Source of the DNA: Gemmatimonadaceae bacterium
GTDB lineage: Bacteria > Gemmatimonadota > Gemmatimonadetes > Gemmatimonadales > Gemmatimonadaceae
Direction: 5' to 3'
NCBI GenBank assembly: GCA_014377535.1
Contig: JACMPK010000153.1
Span: 1 to 43,499 of the forward strand
DNA: 43,499 bases
The translations under genes were made by a program, and so were the position numbers. Under the pieces are notes generated by a model. It did no database searches. It was given only the letters and a program-made list of their open reading frames with translations, and was not told the origin of the DNA. Positions 25,637 through 34,237 of the stretch are shown here, piece after piece (position 1 is the first letter of the stretch; each line of letters begins with the position of its first letter).

Positions 25637-26602
25637 TCAGCGCGCCGGCGTCAGGATGATCCTGCGAAACTCCACCGCGGTGTGATCACCTTGCAGGTAA
25701 ACCGGACCCGGCTCACCTTCGTTGCTGTCCAACGCACCACCCGTGATGCCCGGGATGTTCTGCATCGAGATCACCGTCCTGCCGTTCAGCACCACCGTGA
25801 TCATCCGACCAACCAGCGTGACATCGTACGTCTGCCATTCACCGGCAGGGCGTGCCGCATTCTCGTTCGGCACGAGAAAGCCGTAGATGCCGCCGGTGTG
25901 CGTGCTGAGTGGCTCCATGCCGTGGCTATCCTCGACCTGCAGCTCGTGGCGACCGCGCAGGTAGATGCCGCTGTTGCCATTTTTCGGGACACGAAACTCA
26001 ACGTGCAGCTTGAAGTCGGTAAAGGTGCGCTCGGTGATCAGGTTCGCCCCGGACGCCGTGTTCGTCAGCAGTCCGCCGATCACCTGCCACTTGCTGTTCA
26101 CCGCATTCGACGCCTTCCAGCCGGTCAGGTCGCGGCCGTTGTAGATCGCGATCGGCGTGCCCCAGCGCACGGGCGCTGTGCGGACCAGCACCGGCGCGCG
26201 CACACCAGAGAAATTTGCCCTCCGGCCATTTGGCTCCGTGATCGTGCCGGTCAGCCTGTCATCCGCAAACGTGCCCTCCACCACCATGTCACCGTCGCCC
26301 TGTTCCCACTGCGGCGGGATCGCGAATCGAAAGCTGTTCCCGGTGTACGCCACGTTCGACACGGGTCGGGCGCTGCCCCCCGCCGCGACGAAGTAGCCGA
26401 CCAGCGCCTTGTTGCCGGACAGCTTCACTTCAAGCCATGAGGGAGTGGGGCCGCGTGCGCCGGTGACGGTGAGGTCCCAGCGCCCGATCATCGCCTCGCC
26501 GGGAATCGCGGCGATCATGCGGACCGCGGCGGGAGTGTGAGCATGGGCGATGGCCGGCGCGAAGAGCGAAAGCGCCAGGCCGAAAGCGGCAATGCGTCGC
26601 AT
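25637..26602 (-). CDS. DUF1080 / 3-keto-disaccharide hydrolase-family secreted protein
   Basis: A 321-residue exported protein (signal peptide to about LFAPAIAHA). It has an N-terminal beta-rich domain of ~100 residues (GRWDLTVTGARGPTPSWLEV), then the DUF1080 jelly-roll from about residue 125. Visible there are IYNGRDLTGWKAS, the RTFTDFKLHVEFRVPKNGNS core with GIYLRGRHELQVEDS, and a late GPVYLQGDHTAVEFRRIIL. Pfam names the domain 3-keto-disaccharide hydrolase. Related proteins act on glycosides oxidised at C3, or bind sugars. It is the first gene of the four-gene sugar run and divergent from a TonB-dependent receptor. Confidence 0.9.
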   Translation of the reverse strand: MRRIAAFGLALSLFAPAIAHAHTPAAVRMIAAIPGEAMIGRWDLTVTGARGPTPSWLEVKLSGNKALVGYFVAAGGSARPVSNVAYTGNSFRFAIPPQWEQGDGDMVVEGTFADDRLTGTITEPNGRRANFSGVRAPVLVRTAPVRWGTPIAIYNGRDLTGWKASNAVNSKWQVIGGLLTNTASGANLITERTFTDFKLHVEFRVPKNGNSGIYLRGRHELQVEDSHGMEPLSTHTGGIYGFLVPNENAARPAGEWQTYDVTLVGRMITVVLNGRTVISMQNIPGITGGALDSNEGEPGPVYLQGDHTAVEFRRIILTPAR

Positions 26603-26833
26603 GTCAGGATCCTTGGAAGCGTCAGAGATTCAAGCCTGCCCGAAGGCCGGACGGCGCCGATCTGGCAACCGGCAGGCGGAATGTGGCGCCGTGCACGGGC
26701 CGTGGGAACGCCCGGCCGATCGTGGCACCGACGACGCCCACTTTCTCGCCGCGATGCAACCGTGACAGGGCTGTGTCCAATGCGTCGGCAAATGCTGACC
26801 GGAAACTGGAGATTCTGGAGTGCTGTCGCTGCA

Positions 26834-26847
26834 CGTGCGGCCGCACG
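26834..26847. promoter_or_regulatory. 14-bp perfect palindrome before the TonB-receptor gene
   Basis: cgtgcggccgcacg is a perfect palindrome 21 bp upstream of the receptor start. The divergent gap 26603-26868 otherwise shows no gene; it holds GC-rich local stems. I saw no match to a known riboswitch. Operator role is a guess. Confidence 0.3.
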
Positions 26848-26868
26848 AACCCTTATCGAGAGATCAGC

Positions 26869-29238
26869 ATGTCATTCCTGCGTCCGAATCCGGACGGTCC
26901 GCGCTCGCTTTTCGTGCTCGCGACCCTCAGCCTCGTCTGTGTGGCGGCAGCTCAGGCCCAGGTGGCCCCACCCGGGTCGCGCGCCAATACGGCGCGCGAC
27001 TCCATTCAGCGCCTGCGTACAGTCGAAGTCGTCGGCTCGCGCGTTGGTCGCGGCAAGGCTCGCGCCGGCAGCGCCGTCGACCGGATGGATCTGCAGCTGG
27101 CACCCGTCGGCACCAGCGCGCTCAAGGTCATCGAGCGCCTCCCGGGCGTGAACATGCAGAGCGCGGATCCGTTCGGCACCTACGAATGGTCCAACCGCAT
27201 CACCATGCGCGGCTTCCAGACACAGCAGATCGGGCAGACATTCGATGGCATCACGCTCGGCGACATGTCGTACGGCAACTTCAATGGCCTTGGCATCGGC
27301 CGTGCAATCGATCCGGACAACCTCGGAGGTGCAACGGTACTGCAGGGAAGCGGTGCGCTGGGCACGTCGTCCACCAACAATCTCGGCGGCGTGGTGCAGT
27401 ACACCTCGGCCGAGCCGTTCAGCAAGCGCACGATCTCGCTGTCGCAGATGGTGGGTGAGGCCAATACGCGGCGCACCGCGGGGCGATTCGACACGGGGCT
27501 GCTGACCCTGGGTGCGAACAGTGGCTCCGACGGTTTCGTGAGCCTGTCACGCATCGACAACGACAAGTGGAAAGGCTCCGGCGTCCGCGCCTCGCCTGCT
27601 GCCGACGTGTTGATCGGCTCACGCGGTGGACTCTTCGGCGTGGGGCAGACGTGGCAGGACCAGCTCAACGTCAAGGCGCAATACTTCAACGGTCCGCATC
27701 GTGTGGTGGCGTATTACGGCCTCTCCGATCGCACCGAGAACGACTATGCCGATCTGTCGCTGAAGCGCTTTCGCAGCAGCGGTCGCGACTGGGATCAGTA
27801 CTCGAACTGGTCGCAGGCCCTTGCTGCGGCCAGCAGTACCACGCCTGACGAGGCGTACTTCCACACCGCACAGGGGGCCCGTCGCGATCACCTGGCCTAC
27901 CTGAAGGGCAGCTTCCAACTGGCCGAAAAGGCACGACTTGAAGTACAGCCCTACCTGCACACGAATCGAGGTGCGGGCGACTGGACAGCGCCGAGCTACG
28001 GCGCCTCGTGGAGCCCCGACCCGATCTACTTTCGGCAGACGCAGTATGGCGCGCAGCGCTACGGCACGAATGTGAAGGCCACATTCGACCTGCCTGGCAA
28101 CGAGCTCGAAGTCGGTGGCTGGTACGAGCGCAACGAAGCATCGATCCGCCGTGTCGGATGGCGGTTGCAGAACGCCGCCGCCGGGCCCACGGTGGACTTC
28201 GACAACGTGCTCCGTCTGTTCTTCGACCGGACCGGCACCTACAACACCACGCTTGGTTACATCCAGAACACAAATCGCCTGATCGACGGGCGGTTGAAGC
28301 TCAGTTACGGCTTCAAGGCCGTGAACATCGCGGCTGACTTCGTGAACAATCGCCGCACGATTGCGCGGGCAGCCACGCTTCCGGATTCGGCGCGTCCGAA
28401 TTTCTCCTTCCCGACCTCGGCCGCATTCCTTCCGCAGTTTGGTGCGGTGTTCAGCGCCAGCGAGCAGGATGAGTTCTTCGCCAATATCGCGGAAAACCAG
28501 AACGCACTGCCCTACAGCCCGCAGACCGGCGTGTACAACACCAATGCGACGGCATACCAGTTCTTCCGTGACAACACCAAGGCGGAACGCGCCACCAGCA
28601 TCGAGGGTGGCTATCGCATCCGTCGCGGCGCGGTTGAAGGGTCGCTGACGCTGTTCAACGTCGCGTATCGCAATCGGCTGATCGGCGTGTCGGTCTGCCC
28701 GCTCACGGCCACCTGCGTCAGTTCGTTCGCCAACGTCGGCGGCGTCACGTCGCGTGGTGCGGAAGGCCTGCTGGCCGTCACGCTGGCTCCGGGACTGTCG
28801 CTCACGACCAGCGCCGCGTACACCCGCGCCACCATCGACAACGACTACGCCAGTGGCAGAACCGACACCGTGCGGGCCCGCGGCAAGCGGGTCGTCGACA
28901 CTCCGCAGTTGCTGGGCAACGCGCAGCTTCGCTACCAGAGCAAGGGCTTCGCTGCGCAGCTCGGGGCACGCCATGTGAGCGAGCGGTACTTCTCGATTCT
29001 CAACAGCGCCGACTCGAAGGTGCCAGCTTACACGACCGTCGACGCGAACTTGGAGTACACCGTTCGCTCCGTCCCGGGAATTCGCGAGCTGACGCTCCGC
29101 GCGAACGCGCTCAACCTGACCGACACGAGCTACATCGGCACGCTGGGCACCAACGGATTCACGCTATCGGGCGATAGCCAGACCGTGCTCGCCGGCGCCC
29201 GGCGACTCGTCTTCTTCTCGATCGGAACGCGCTTCTGA
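26869..29238 (+). CDS. TonB-dependent outer-membrane receptor
   Basis: A 789-residue receptor without the SusC-type N-terminal domain. After a signal peptide (to CVAAAQAQ) comes a TonB-box-like LRTVEVVGSR. The plug follows with VIERLPGVNMQSADPFGTYE, NRITMRGFQTQQ and GATVLQGSGALGTSSTNNLG ending GVVQY. The barrel runs to SIGTRF, with the terminal aromatic. The ligand may be a siderophore, cofactor or saccharide; nothing in the sequence decides. ATG 26869 has a modest gagag ribosome-binding site and starts a proper signal peptide; the upstream open frame to 26683 is discarded. It is divergent from the sugar operon, so co-regulation is possible. Confidence 0.92.
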   Translation: MSFLRPNPDGPRSLFVLATLSLVCVAAAQAQVAPPGSRANTARDSIQRLRTVEVVGSRVGRGKARAGSAVDRMDLQLAPVGTSALKVIERLPGVNMQSADPFGTYEWSNRITMRGFQTQQIGQTFDGITLGDMSYGNFNGLGIGRAIDPDNLGGATVLQGSGALGTSSTNNLGGVVQYTSAEPFSKRTISLSQMVGEANTRRTAGRFDTGLLTLGANSGSDGFVSLSRIDNDKWKGSGVRASPAADVLIGSRGGLFGVGQTWQDQLNVKAQYFNGPHRVVAYYGLSDRTENDYADLSLKRFRSSGRDWDQYSNWSQALAAASSTTPDEAYFHTAQGARRDHLAYLKGSFQLAEKARLEVQPYLHTNRGAGDWTAPSYGASWSPDPIYFRQTQYGAQRYGTNVKATFDLPGNELEVGGWYERNEASIRRVGWRLQNAAAGPTVDFDNVLRLFFDRTGTYNTTLGYIQNTNRLIDGRLKLSYGFKAVNIAADFVNNRRTIARAATLPDSARPNFSFPTSAAFLPQFGAVFSASEQDEFFANIAENQNALPYSPQTGVYNTNATAYQFFRDNTKAERATSIEGGYRIRRGAVEGSLTLFNVAYRNRLIGVSVCPLTATCVSSFANVGGVTSRGAEGLLAVTLAPGLSLTTSAAYTRATIDNDYASGRTDTVRARGKRVVDTPQLLGNAQLRYQSKGFAAQLGARHVSERYFSILNSADSKVPAYTTVDANLEYTVRSVPGIRELTLRANALNLTDTSYIGTLGTNGFTLSGDSQTVLAGARRLVFFSIGTRF

Positions 29239-29256
29239 CCCCTGCCTGATGACACG

Positions 29257-29296
29257 AGGGTGCGTCGCCGGCTTGGTTGCTCGGCGACGCACCCTT
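29257..29296. terminator. Bidirectional terminator between convergent genes
   Basis: A perfect 14-bp stem (29257-29270 with 29282-29295) with an 11-nt loop lies between the TonB-receptor stop and the minus-strand phosphatase-like stop. A short T-containing tail (ttct) follows on the plus strand. Its position and strength fit a shared terminator. Confidence 0.7.
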
Positions 29297-29358
29297 CTGC
29301 ATGTTCGATCGCCCTGGAATTCCTGCACGCCGCGCCGTCAGCAGCGCTGCTCGCGCGA

Positions 29359-30498
29359 TCAGGGTCGCGTGGAAGGCGCGATGGAGCGGTCCGGCGCAAC
29401 GCCCGGAATCGGTGGCGCAGCGCGCGGTTCGGCCGCCTGCCAGTCCGTACCGAGCAACGCCGCGATCGTGGCTGCGACCTGTGCCTGCCGCACCACCGGA
29501 ATGTTCGATCGTGCGCCAAGTGCCGGTGTGTCGGGACCCAGCACAGCCATCCAGATGTTTTCCGCGCCCACCACGTCTTTTCCATGATCGCGCCATTTCG
29601 GACCGTCGCCGCGACCATGGTCGGTGGTGACGATCAGCGTCGTGCGATCACGGTACTGCGGATCGGATTGCACCTGTGCCCAGAGCTGCGCCAGGTACGC
29701 ATCCACCTGATGCACAGAACGCAGGTACAAGTCGTATCGGCCCGCGTGCGCCCATTCATCGGTTTCACCATAGCCGATGAACAGCACGTGGGGCTTCCGG
29801 ACCGCCAGATGATCCATCGCGGCCTGGTGCGTGAGTGCGTCCCAGTTGTTGTCGGGCCAGTAGCGCACCGTCGTCGCGAAGAGCTCACGCAGCAGCACTT
29901 CGCGCGGCGTGCCCGTCCCCGTCACACCGCCCCGCGTCCACCCGTCGGCAACGGGCACCCCGCTCCGGTCCGCATTGATGATGCGGGAGAATGCATCCCA
30001 TGTCGCGAAAGCCGCGACCCGCCCGCGAAACGCCGGTTGCCGATTCAGCCACTCGAACACCGTCACATTGGTGTTTGCCGGATGCTCGTTGCTGTCGATC
30101 CGCGGATCAACGTGTCCGGTGAACGTCTCGCTGTAGCCTGGATACGAGAACTTCAGTGGATTGGTGATCTGTGCCACACTTCCTCGCGCACTGTCACCGA
30201 ACAGCTGTCCCTGCACCGCCATCGTGCCCCAGATGAATGGCAGCAGCGCCGCTCGCCGCTCGGCGCCGCTACCGCGACCGAAGTCGCGCCGCAGCCCCAT
30301 CGTGTCGGCCACGTTGCCAGCAGCACGCGTGAGCAGCGCATCCTCCGCACCGCCGAACACCTCCTGCCAGCGGAAGCCATCTGTCATCACGAGGATGACG
30401 TGCTGCGTGCGGGTCTCACTCGAGCGCGCCTGCGCCGGAAGCTGCGCAGCACGAATGCCGATCGCGACGAACAGCAGCACCACGCTTCGGATTCGCAT
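29359..30498 (-). CDS. Exported alkaline-phosphatase-superfamily protein
   Basis: A 379-residue secreted hydrolase of the alkaline phosphatase/sulfatase/nucleotide-pyrophosphatase fold. A signal peptide (to RAAQLPAQA) precedes HVILVMTDGFRWQEVFGGAE, which holds the first metal Asp. KFSYPGYSETFTGHVDPRID is the likely nucleophile region. HVLFIGYGETDEWAHAGRYD and LIVTTDHGRGDG supply later metal Asp and His residues. Members hydrolyse phosphate mono- or diesters; the substrate is not clear. ATG 30498 has an aggtgag ribosome-binding site. It starts 22 bp after the DUF2520 stop and is the last gene of the long minus-strand run. Confidence 0.88.
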   Translation of the reverse strand: MRIRSVVLLFVAIGIRAAQLPAQARSSETRTQHVILVMTDGFRWQEVFGGAEDALLTRAAGNVADTMGLRRDFGRGSGAERRAALLPFIWGTMAVQGQLFGDSARGSVAQITNPLKFSYPGYSETFTGHVDPRIDSNEHPANTNVTVFEWLNRQPAFRGRVAAFATWDAFSRIINADRSGVPVADGWTRGGVTGTGTPREVLLRELFATTVRYWPDNNWDALTHQAAMDHLAVRKPHVLFIGYGETDEWAHAGRYDLYLRSVHQVDAYLAQLWAQVQSDPQYRDRTTLIVTTDHGRGDGPKWRDHGKDVVGAENIWMAVLGPDTPALGARSNIPVVRQAQVAATIAALLGTDWQAAEPRAAPPIPGVAPDRSIAPSTRP

Positions 30499-30520
30499 CC
30501 ATCTCACCTGTCGTTCGAGG

Positions 30521-31402
30521 TCACCGCAGCCCGTCGGCGTCGAGCGCCGTCTCCATGGCCTGCACCAGATGCGGATCATCGCCTCGCTCTCGCATCAGCG
30601 CCAGCGTCGCGCGTGACACGACTTCGTACACATCGTGATACGGTCGTGTCCCATGCAGCGCGGTCGTGTGCGCGCGCACCGTCGCCACGTCACCGCGTGC
30701 GATCGGGCCGGTCAGCGCATCGAGGGCACGTGGCATCGCCGCCAGGTTCTCGACACTGGCCGCCATCAGCGCACGAACGGCGCGATGCGCCGCGACGGAA
30801 TCGACGCCGATGCGCGACAGCAGCCCCTCGGCCAGCGCCGCGAGTGTGACGGGAAAATTGCTCGCCATCACCGCCGCCGCGTGATAGGCGGCGCGCTCCT
30901 CGCGCGGGATCACGATCGTCGTCGCACCCAGGCGCACGGCAAGCTGCAACGCCACGGCATGTGCCGGCACGTCGCCCTCGATGCCGATCACGGATCCCTG
31001 CAGGCGAAACGATGCGAGTGACGGATCGATCAGCGGCAGCAGCGGATGAAAGGTGCCGTAATGCACGCCAAAGTCCGCGATGCGCTCGCGCGCCGCCGGC
31101 TCCGCGCTCCCGCTGACCTGCAGCACGACACTGCCTGGCTGCAGCCCGTCGCGCTGGCGCAACTCGTCGAGCGCGATATCAATCTGACCATCGCGCACCG
31201 CGACCAGTACCACGGGTGCGTGCCTGACGGCGTCCGCCCGCGAGGCGAGCAACGGCTGGCCGTGCTGCTCCACCACCTGCTCGCGATCCACCAGCGCATG
31301 CGACAGACCCGCAGCCCTGAACGCCGCCGCCAGCGCGCGTCCCGCACGTCCTGCCCCCACCAGCACCACCGGTTCCATCGGGACACCGGTGCCATTGCTC
31401 AC
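30521..31402 (-). CDS. Rossmann-fold plus DUF2520 domain protein
   Basis: A 293-residue cytosolic protein. The N-terminal Rossmann domain has the dinucleotide motif VVLVGAGRAGRALAAAFRAA. The C-terminal all-helical DUF2520 domain includes GTFHPLLPL, then AAYHAAAVMASNFPVTLAAL. The fold resembles F420-dependent NADP oxidoreductases and ketopantoate-reductase-like enzymes, but the reaction is unknown. Its ATG overlaps the protease stop by 4 nt (ATGA); an alternative ATG eight codons on would also keep the fold. In other genomes this family often neighbours pantothenate genes; that context is absent here. Confidence 0.88.
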   Translation of the reverse strand: MSNGTGVPMEPVVLVGAGRAGRALAAAFRAAGLSHALVDREQVVEQHGQPLLASRADAVRHAPVVLVAVRDGQIDIALDELRQRDGLQPGSVVLQVSGSAEPAARERIADFGVHYGTFHPLLPLIDPSLASFRLQGSVIGIEGDVPAHAVALQLAVRLGATTIVIPREERAAYHAAAVMASNFPVTLAALAEGLLSRIGVDSVAAHRAVRALMAASVENLAAMPRALDALTGPIARGDVATVRAHTTALHGTRPYHDVYEVVSRATLALMRERGDDPHLVQAMETALDADGLR

Positions 31403-33045
31403 GAGCGGCCGCCTGCCTTGCTCGGATGCTCCGCACTGGCGCGCACCAGCAGCGCATCGCGACCAGGCGCATCGCGCAGCAGCGTGAGTGCACGCTGCAT
31501 GACGGGATCGTCAGCGGTGCGACGCGTGAACTCCGCATCACGACCGAACACGTATCGCGCCACCTCGTAGCCGATCAGTCGGTTCACCACGCCGGCGTTC
31601 GACTCGAATGCCGAATCCGGTACCACGGCACCACGCGCTCGCACGCCGGCGAGCAAGGTCGCGCGCATCTGCGGCGTGACCATGAACGCGGTGCTGCTGG
31701 CGGACGAACCGCTCGACTTCTGCTGCCGCGCAAACGCCGTCAACGCATCACGGAAGATCGGCACCGCACGACCCAATGCCGACTGCAACGCCGCACCCTG
31801 CTCGATGGCGGCGCTGTCGCGCGCGATCACGTCCGGCGTGATGCCGCCCGAGCCGTACACGATGCGGCCACGATCGGTGCGAAACGCCTCGCGCTTCACG
31901 ACCATCGAGTCTGCCTCGCTGGTCAGCGAATCCGCGGCAGTACCGCCACGACGCGTGGCGAGCTGCGCTTCGGCCGAGCGTGGCCGGATCGAGATGCTGC
32001 GGCCGTTGGGCGTGAACCAACGCGACGTGGTGAGCTTGAGCGCGCCTGCCGTCCCTGCATCGAAGACGCTCTGCGCGCTGCCCTTGCCATACGTGGTGCT
32101 GCCCACGACCACGGCGCGATCATGATCCTGCAGCGCACCGGCCACGATCTCCGCCGCGCTCGCACTGCCGTGGTCCACCAGCACGATGATGGGCAGCCGG
32201 GGCCACTGCTGCGGCAACCTGTCGGTGAAGGTGCGATTCGATTCCGACGTGCGCCCACGCAACGTGACGATCACCTGCCCTGGGTCCAGAAAGAGGTCCG
32301 ATACCGCAGCGCCCTGCTCCACCAACCCCCCGGGATTCCCGCGCAGGTCGAGCACCAGCGACTGCATGCCCATGCGAACCAGCGAGTCCACGCCGGCCGC
32401 GACTTCATCGGCGGTCGAGTCGCTGAATACGCTCACGTCGAGGTAACCCACACGCGTGGGCAACATCGCCACGCGCTGCACCGCGCGCACATGGATCACC
32501 TGTCGCACCAGCGTGAACGTGAGCCGGCCGTCCACTCCCAATCGCTCCACGGTGAGCACCACGCGCGAGAGCGGCGCGCCGCGAAGCTTCAGCAGCGCCT
32601 CGTCCGCGGTCAGGCCCTTCGTGTCGAGTGCATCGATCTTCACGATTCGATCGCCGGTGGCGAGACCAGCCGCTTCCGATGGTGAGCCGGGCAGCGGCGC
32701 GATCACGGTGATCCAGCCGTCGCGCACGTCGACACGCAGCCCGAGGCCGGCGTACTGGCCGGTCGTCTGCTCGCGAAAACGCTTCAGTCGATCGGCAACG
32801 AGGAAGACCGAATGCGGATCATTCAGCTCATCGACCATGCCAAGTGTCGCTTCCTTCCAGAGCGAATCCGCGGGCAGCGAGTCCACGAACTGCGCCTGCA
32901 CCGTCTCCATCACCTGCTGGAACAGCCGGCGGCCATCGACCACGGTCGGTGCCTCGGCGCGCAGGCTGCGCCCCATGATCCATCCGCCCGACGCCATCGC
33001 CACTCCGAGAATGGTGACGACGGTGAGACTGCGACGCGTGTTCAT
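31399..33045 (-). CDS. ctpA: C-terminal processing protease (S41, CtpA-like)
   Basis: A 548-residue periplasmic serine protease that trims or degrades envelope proteins. An N-terminal membrane anchor or signal (SLTVVTILGVAMASGGWIMG) is followed by a helical cap with DELNDPHSVFL. The PDZ domain spans about 90-185 (YAGLGLRVD, GSPSEAAGLATGDRIVKID). The protease core has LVLDLRGNPGGLVEQG, the nucleophile Ser in DHGSASAAEI (294-296) and catalytic K321 in TTYGKGSAQ. A C-terminal extension of ~150 residues follows. The start at ATG 33045 gives the normal N-terminus; the frame upstream lies over tmk. It sits 73 bp after tmk in the same run. Confidence 0.93.
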   Translation of the reverse strand: MNTRRSLTVVTILGVAMASGGWIMGRSLRAEAPTVVDGRRLFQQVMETVQAQFVDSLPADSLWKEATLGMVDELNDPHSVFLVADRLKRFREQTTGQYAGLGLRVDVRDGWITVIAPLPGSPSEAAGLATGDRIVKIDALDTKGLTADEALLKLRGAPLSRVVLTVERLGVDGRLTFTLVRQVIHVRAVQRVAMLPTRVGYLDVSVFSDSTADEVAAGVDSLVRMGMQSLVLDLRGNPGGLVEQGAAVSDLFLDPGQVIVTLRGRTSESNRTFTDRLPQQWPRLPIIVLVDHGSASAAEIVAGALQDHDRAVVVGSTTYGKGSAQSVFDAGTAGALKLTTSRWFTPNGRSISIRPRSAEAQLATRRGGTAADSLTSEADSMVVKREAFRTDRGRIVYGSGGITPDVIARDSAAIEQGAALQSALGRAVPIFRDALTAFARQQKSSGSSASSTAFMVTPQMRATLLAGVRARGAVVPDSAFESNAGVVNRLIGYEVARYVFGRDAEFTRRTADDPVMQRALTLLRDAPGRDALLVRASAEHPSKAGGRS

Positions 33046-33118
33046 GCCGGTTCCTGACGTCGAAAGGCCATCGATCGATCGTACGCCGTGTGGCGACGGC
33101 GGCACGAAGTGTTGCAAG

Positions 33119-33793
33119 TCATGCAGTAAGCACCGCGCTGGTGCCCGTCCGTTCCACGACCCGCTCCAGCAGGCGCACGGTGACCTCGTCCACCGCACCG
33201 TCACCGTGGACGGCGACGATGGGCCCGCACTCCGGATGACGCGCCTGCCACGACTCCGTGACGGCGGCCGCATATGCTTCCGCCACGCGTGCATCGAAGC
33301 CGGCACCGAACCGTTCCAGCCGGTCCGCTGCACCGCGCACCCGACGCCGCGCCGCGGCCACGATCTGCGGCAGCGTGAGCAGCAGTGTGACATCCGGCAC
33401 CAGGCCACGGGTTGCCAACCGGTTGGCCGCGCGGACCAGCGCACCGTCCAGGCCATGCCCGGCAATCTGGTAGGCGTAGGTCGACACGAAGAAGCGATCT
33501 GCCACGATCCACTCACCCGCATCCAGCGCAGGCGCGATCACCTCCGCCACCACCTGCGCGCGAGCAGCGAGAAACAGCAGCACCTCGGACGCGGGGGCGA
33601 TGGTGGAGGCTGGATCCAGCAACAGCGTCCGCACCGTCTGTCCCACGCCGGTCCGGCCCGGCTCGCGCACCGTGTGCACCACCAGGCCGCGTGCGCGCAG
33701 CATGTCGGCCAGCAGGGGAAGCTGCGTCGTCTTGCCGACACCGTCTCCACCTTCCAGCACGATCAGCTTCCCGCGCGGCACGCCACTGGTCAT
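33119..33793 (-). CDS. tmk: Thymidylate kinase
   Basis: Phosphorylates dTMP to dTDP. The 224-residue protein has the P-loop LEGGDGVGKTTQ (GGDGVGKT at 15-22), the REPGRTGVGQTVR substrate segment, ADRFFVSTYAYQ (DR motif) and a LID region RRRVRGAADRLERF. ATG 33793 overlaps the stop of the upstream YlbF-like gene by 4 nt (ATGA). An in-frame extension to 33847 would run into that gene and lacks family match. Confidence 0.93.
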   Translation of the reverse strand: MTSGVPRGKLIVLEGGDGVGKTTQLPLLADMLRARGLVVHTVREPGRTGVGQTVRTLLLDPASTIAPASEVLLFLAARAQVVAEVIAPALDAGEWIVADRFFVSTYAYQIAGHGLDGALVRAANRLATRGLVPDVTLLLTLPQIVAAARRRVRGAADRLERFGAGFDARVAEAYAAAVTESWQARHPECGPIVAVHGDGAVDEVTVRLLERVVERTGTSAVLTA

Positions 33794-34143
33794 GACAGGG
33801 TGATGATCTTGCTGACGGCGCCAGTGCGGATGCCTTCGGAGATCCACTCGTTCACACGCATCATCAGCTTGTCGAAGTTCGTCTGGGCGACGATCGCGCG
33901 CTGGTAGGCGGGGTTGCTCTCGACACCTTGCAGCAGCGTATCCAGCTCCTGCTCCATCTCCTGCGGCGGATCCTCGCCACGCTCCATGAACTCCTGCGCT
34001 TCACTGCGGAGCTGCGAGAGACGACGCAGGACGGACGACGCCTCCTGGTCCTCGGTCAGCAGGTCGTTGGAGCGCTTGAGTGCCTGGTATTCCGGCGACT
34101 GGCCGACCTGCCGGCCAAGATCCTTCGCTTTCTCCTCGAGCAT
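33790..34143 (-). CDS. YlbF/YmcA-family protein
   Basis: A 117-residue, all-helical cytosolic protein. It matches the YlbF/YmcA family: MLEEKAKDLGRQVGQSPEYQ, LKRSNDLLTEDQEASSVLRR, and a late ESNPAYQRAIVAQTNFDKLM. In Bacillus, YlbF and YmcA with YaaT form a complex that guides RNase Y in mRNA maturation and affects competence and biofilms. In a diderm genome the partner is unknown. The stop overlaps tmk (ATGA). It follows prmC by 94 bp. Confidence 0.85.
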   Translation of the reverse strand: MLEEKAKDLGRQVGQSPEYQALKRSNDLLTEDQEASSVLRRLSQLRSEAQEFMERGEDPPQEMEQELDTLLQGVESNPAYQRAIVAQTNFDKLMMRVNEWISEGIRTGAVSKIITLS

Positions 34144-34237
34144 GTCGGTTCACTGCAAAGGGGAATGTCGCGGGCCGGAACGGCCGCACGACCAGTCAAA
34201 ACTTAGTCCCGACCGGGAGCATGTGACGCCTGTCCGT

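Noticed and set aside
23221-26440. Two long plus-strand open frames opposite the sugar operon (23221-24714 and 24743-26440)
   Set aside because: Both are antisense to genes with full domain matches, and their products are Arg/His/Asp-rich without motifs.
26620-26868. Riboswitch (cobalamin, SAM or TPP type) before the TonB receptor
   Set aside because: Short words such as ggcaacc and gggaac occur, but the ordered consensus blocks of these riboswitches are not there.
27619-28974. Minus-strand open frame of 451 codons within the TonB-receptor gene
   Set aside because: Shadow of the receptor gene, with no signal or domain and biased composition.
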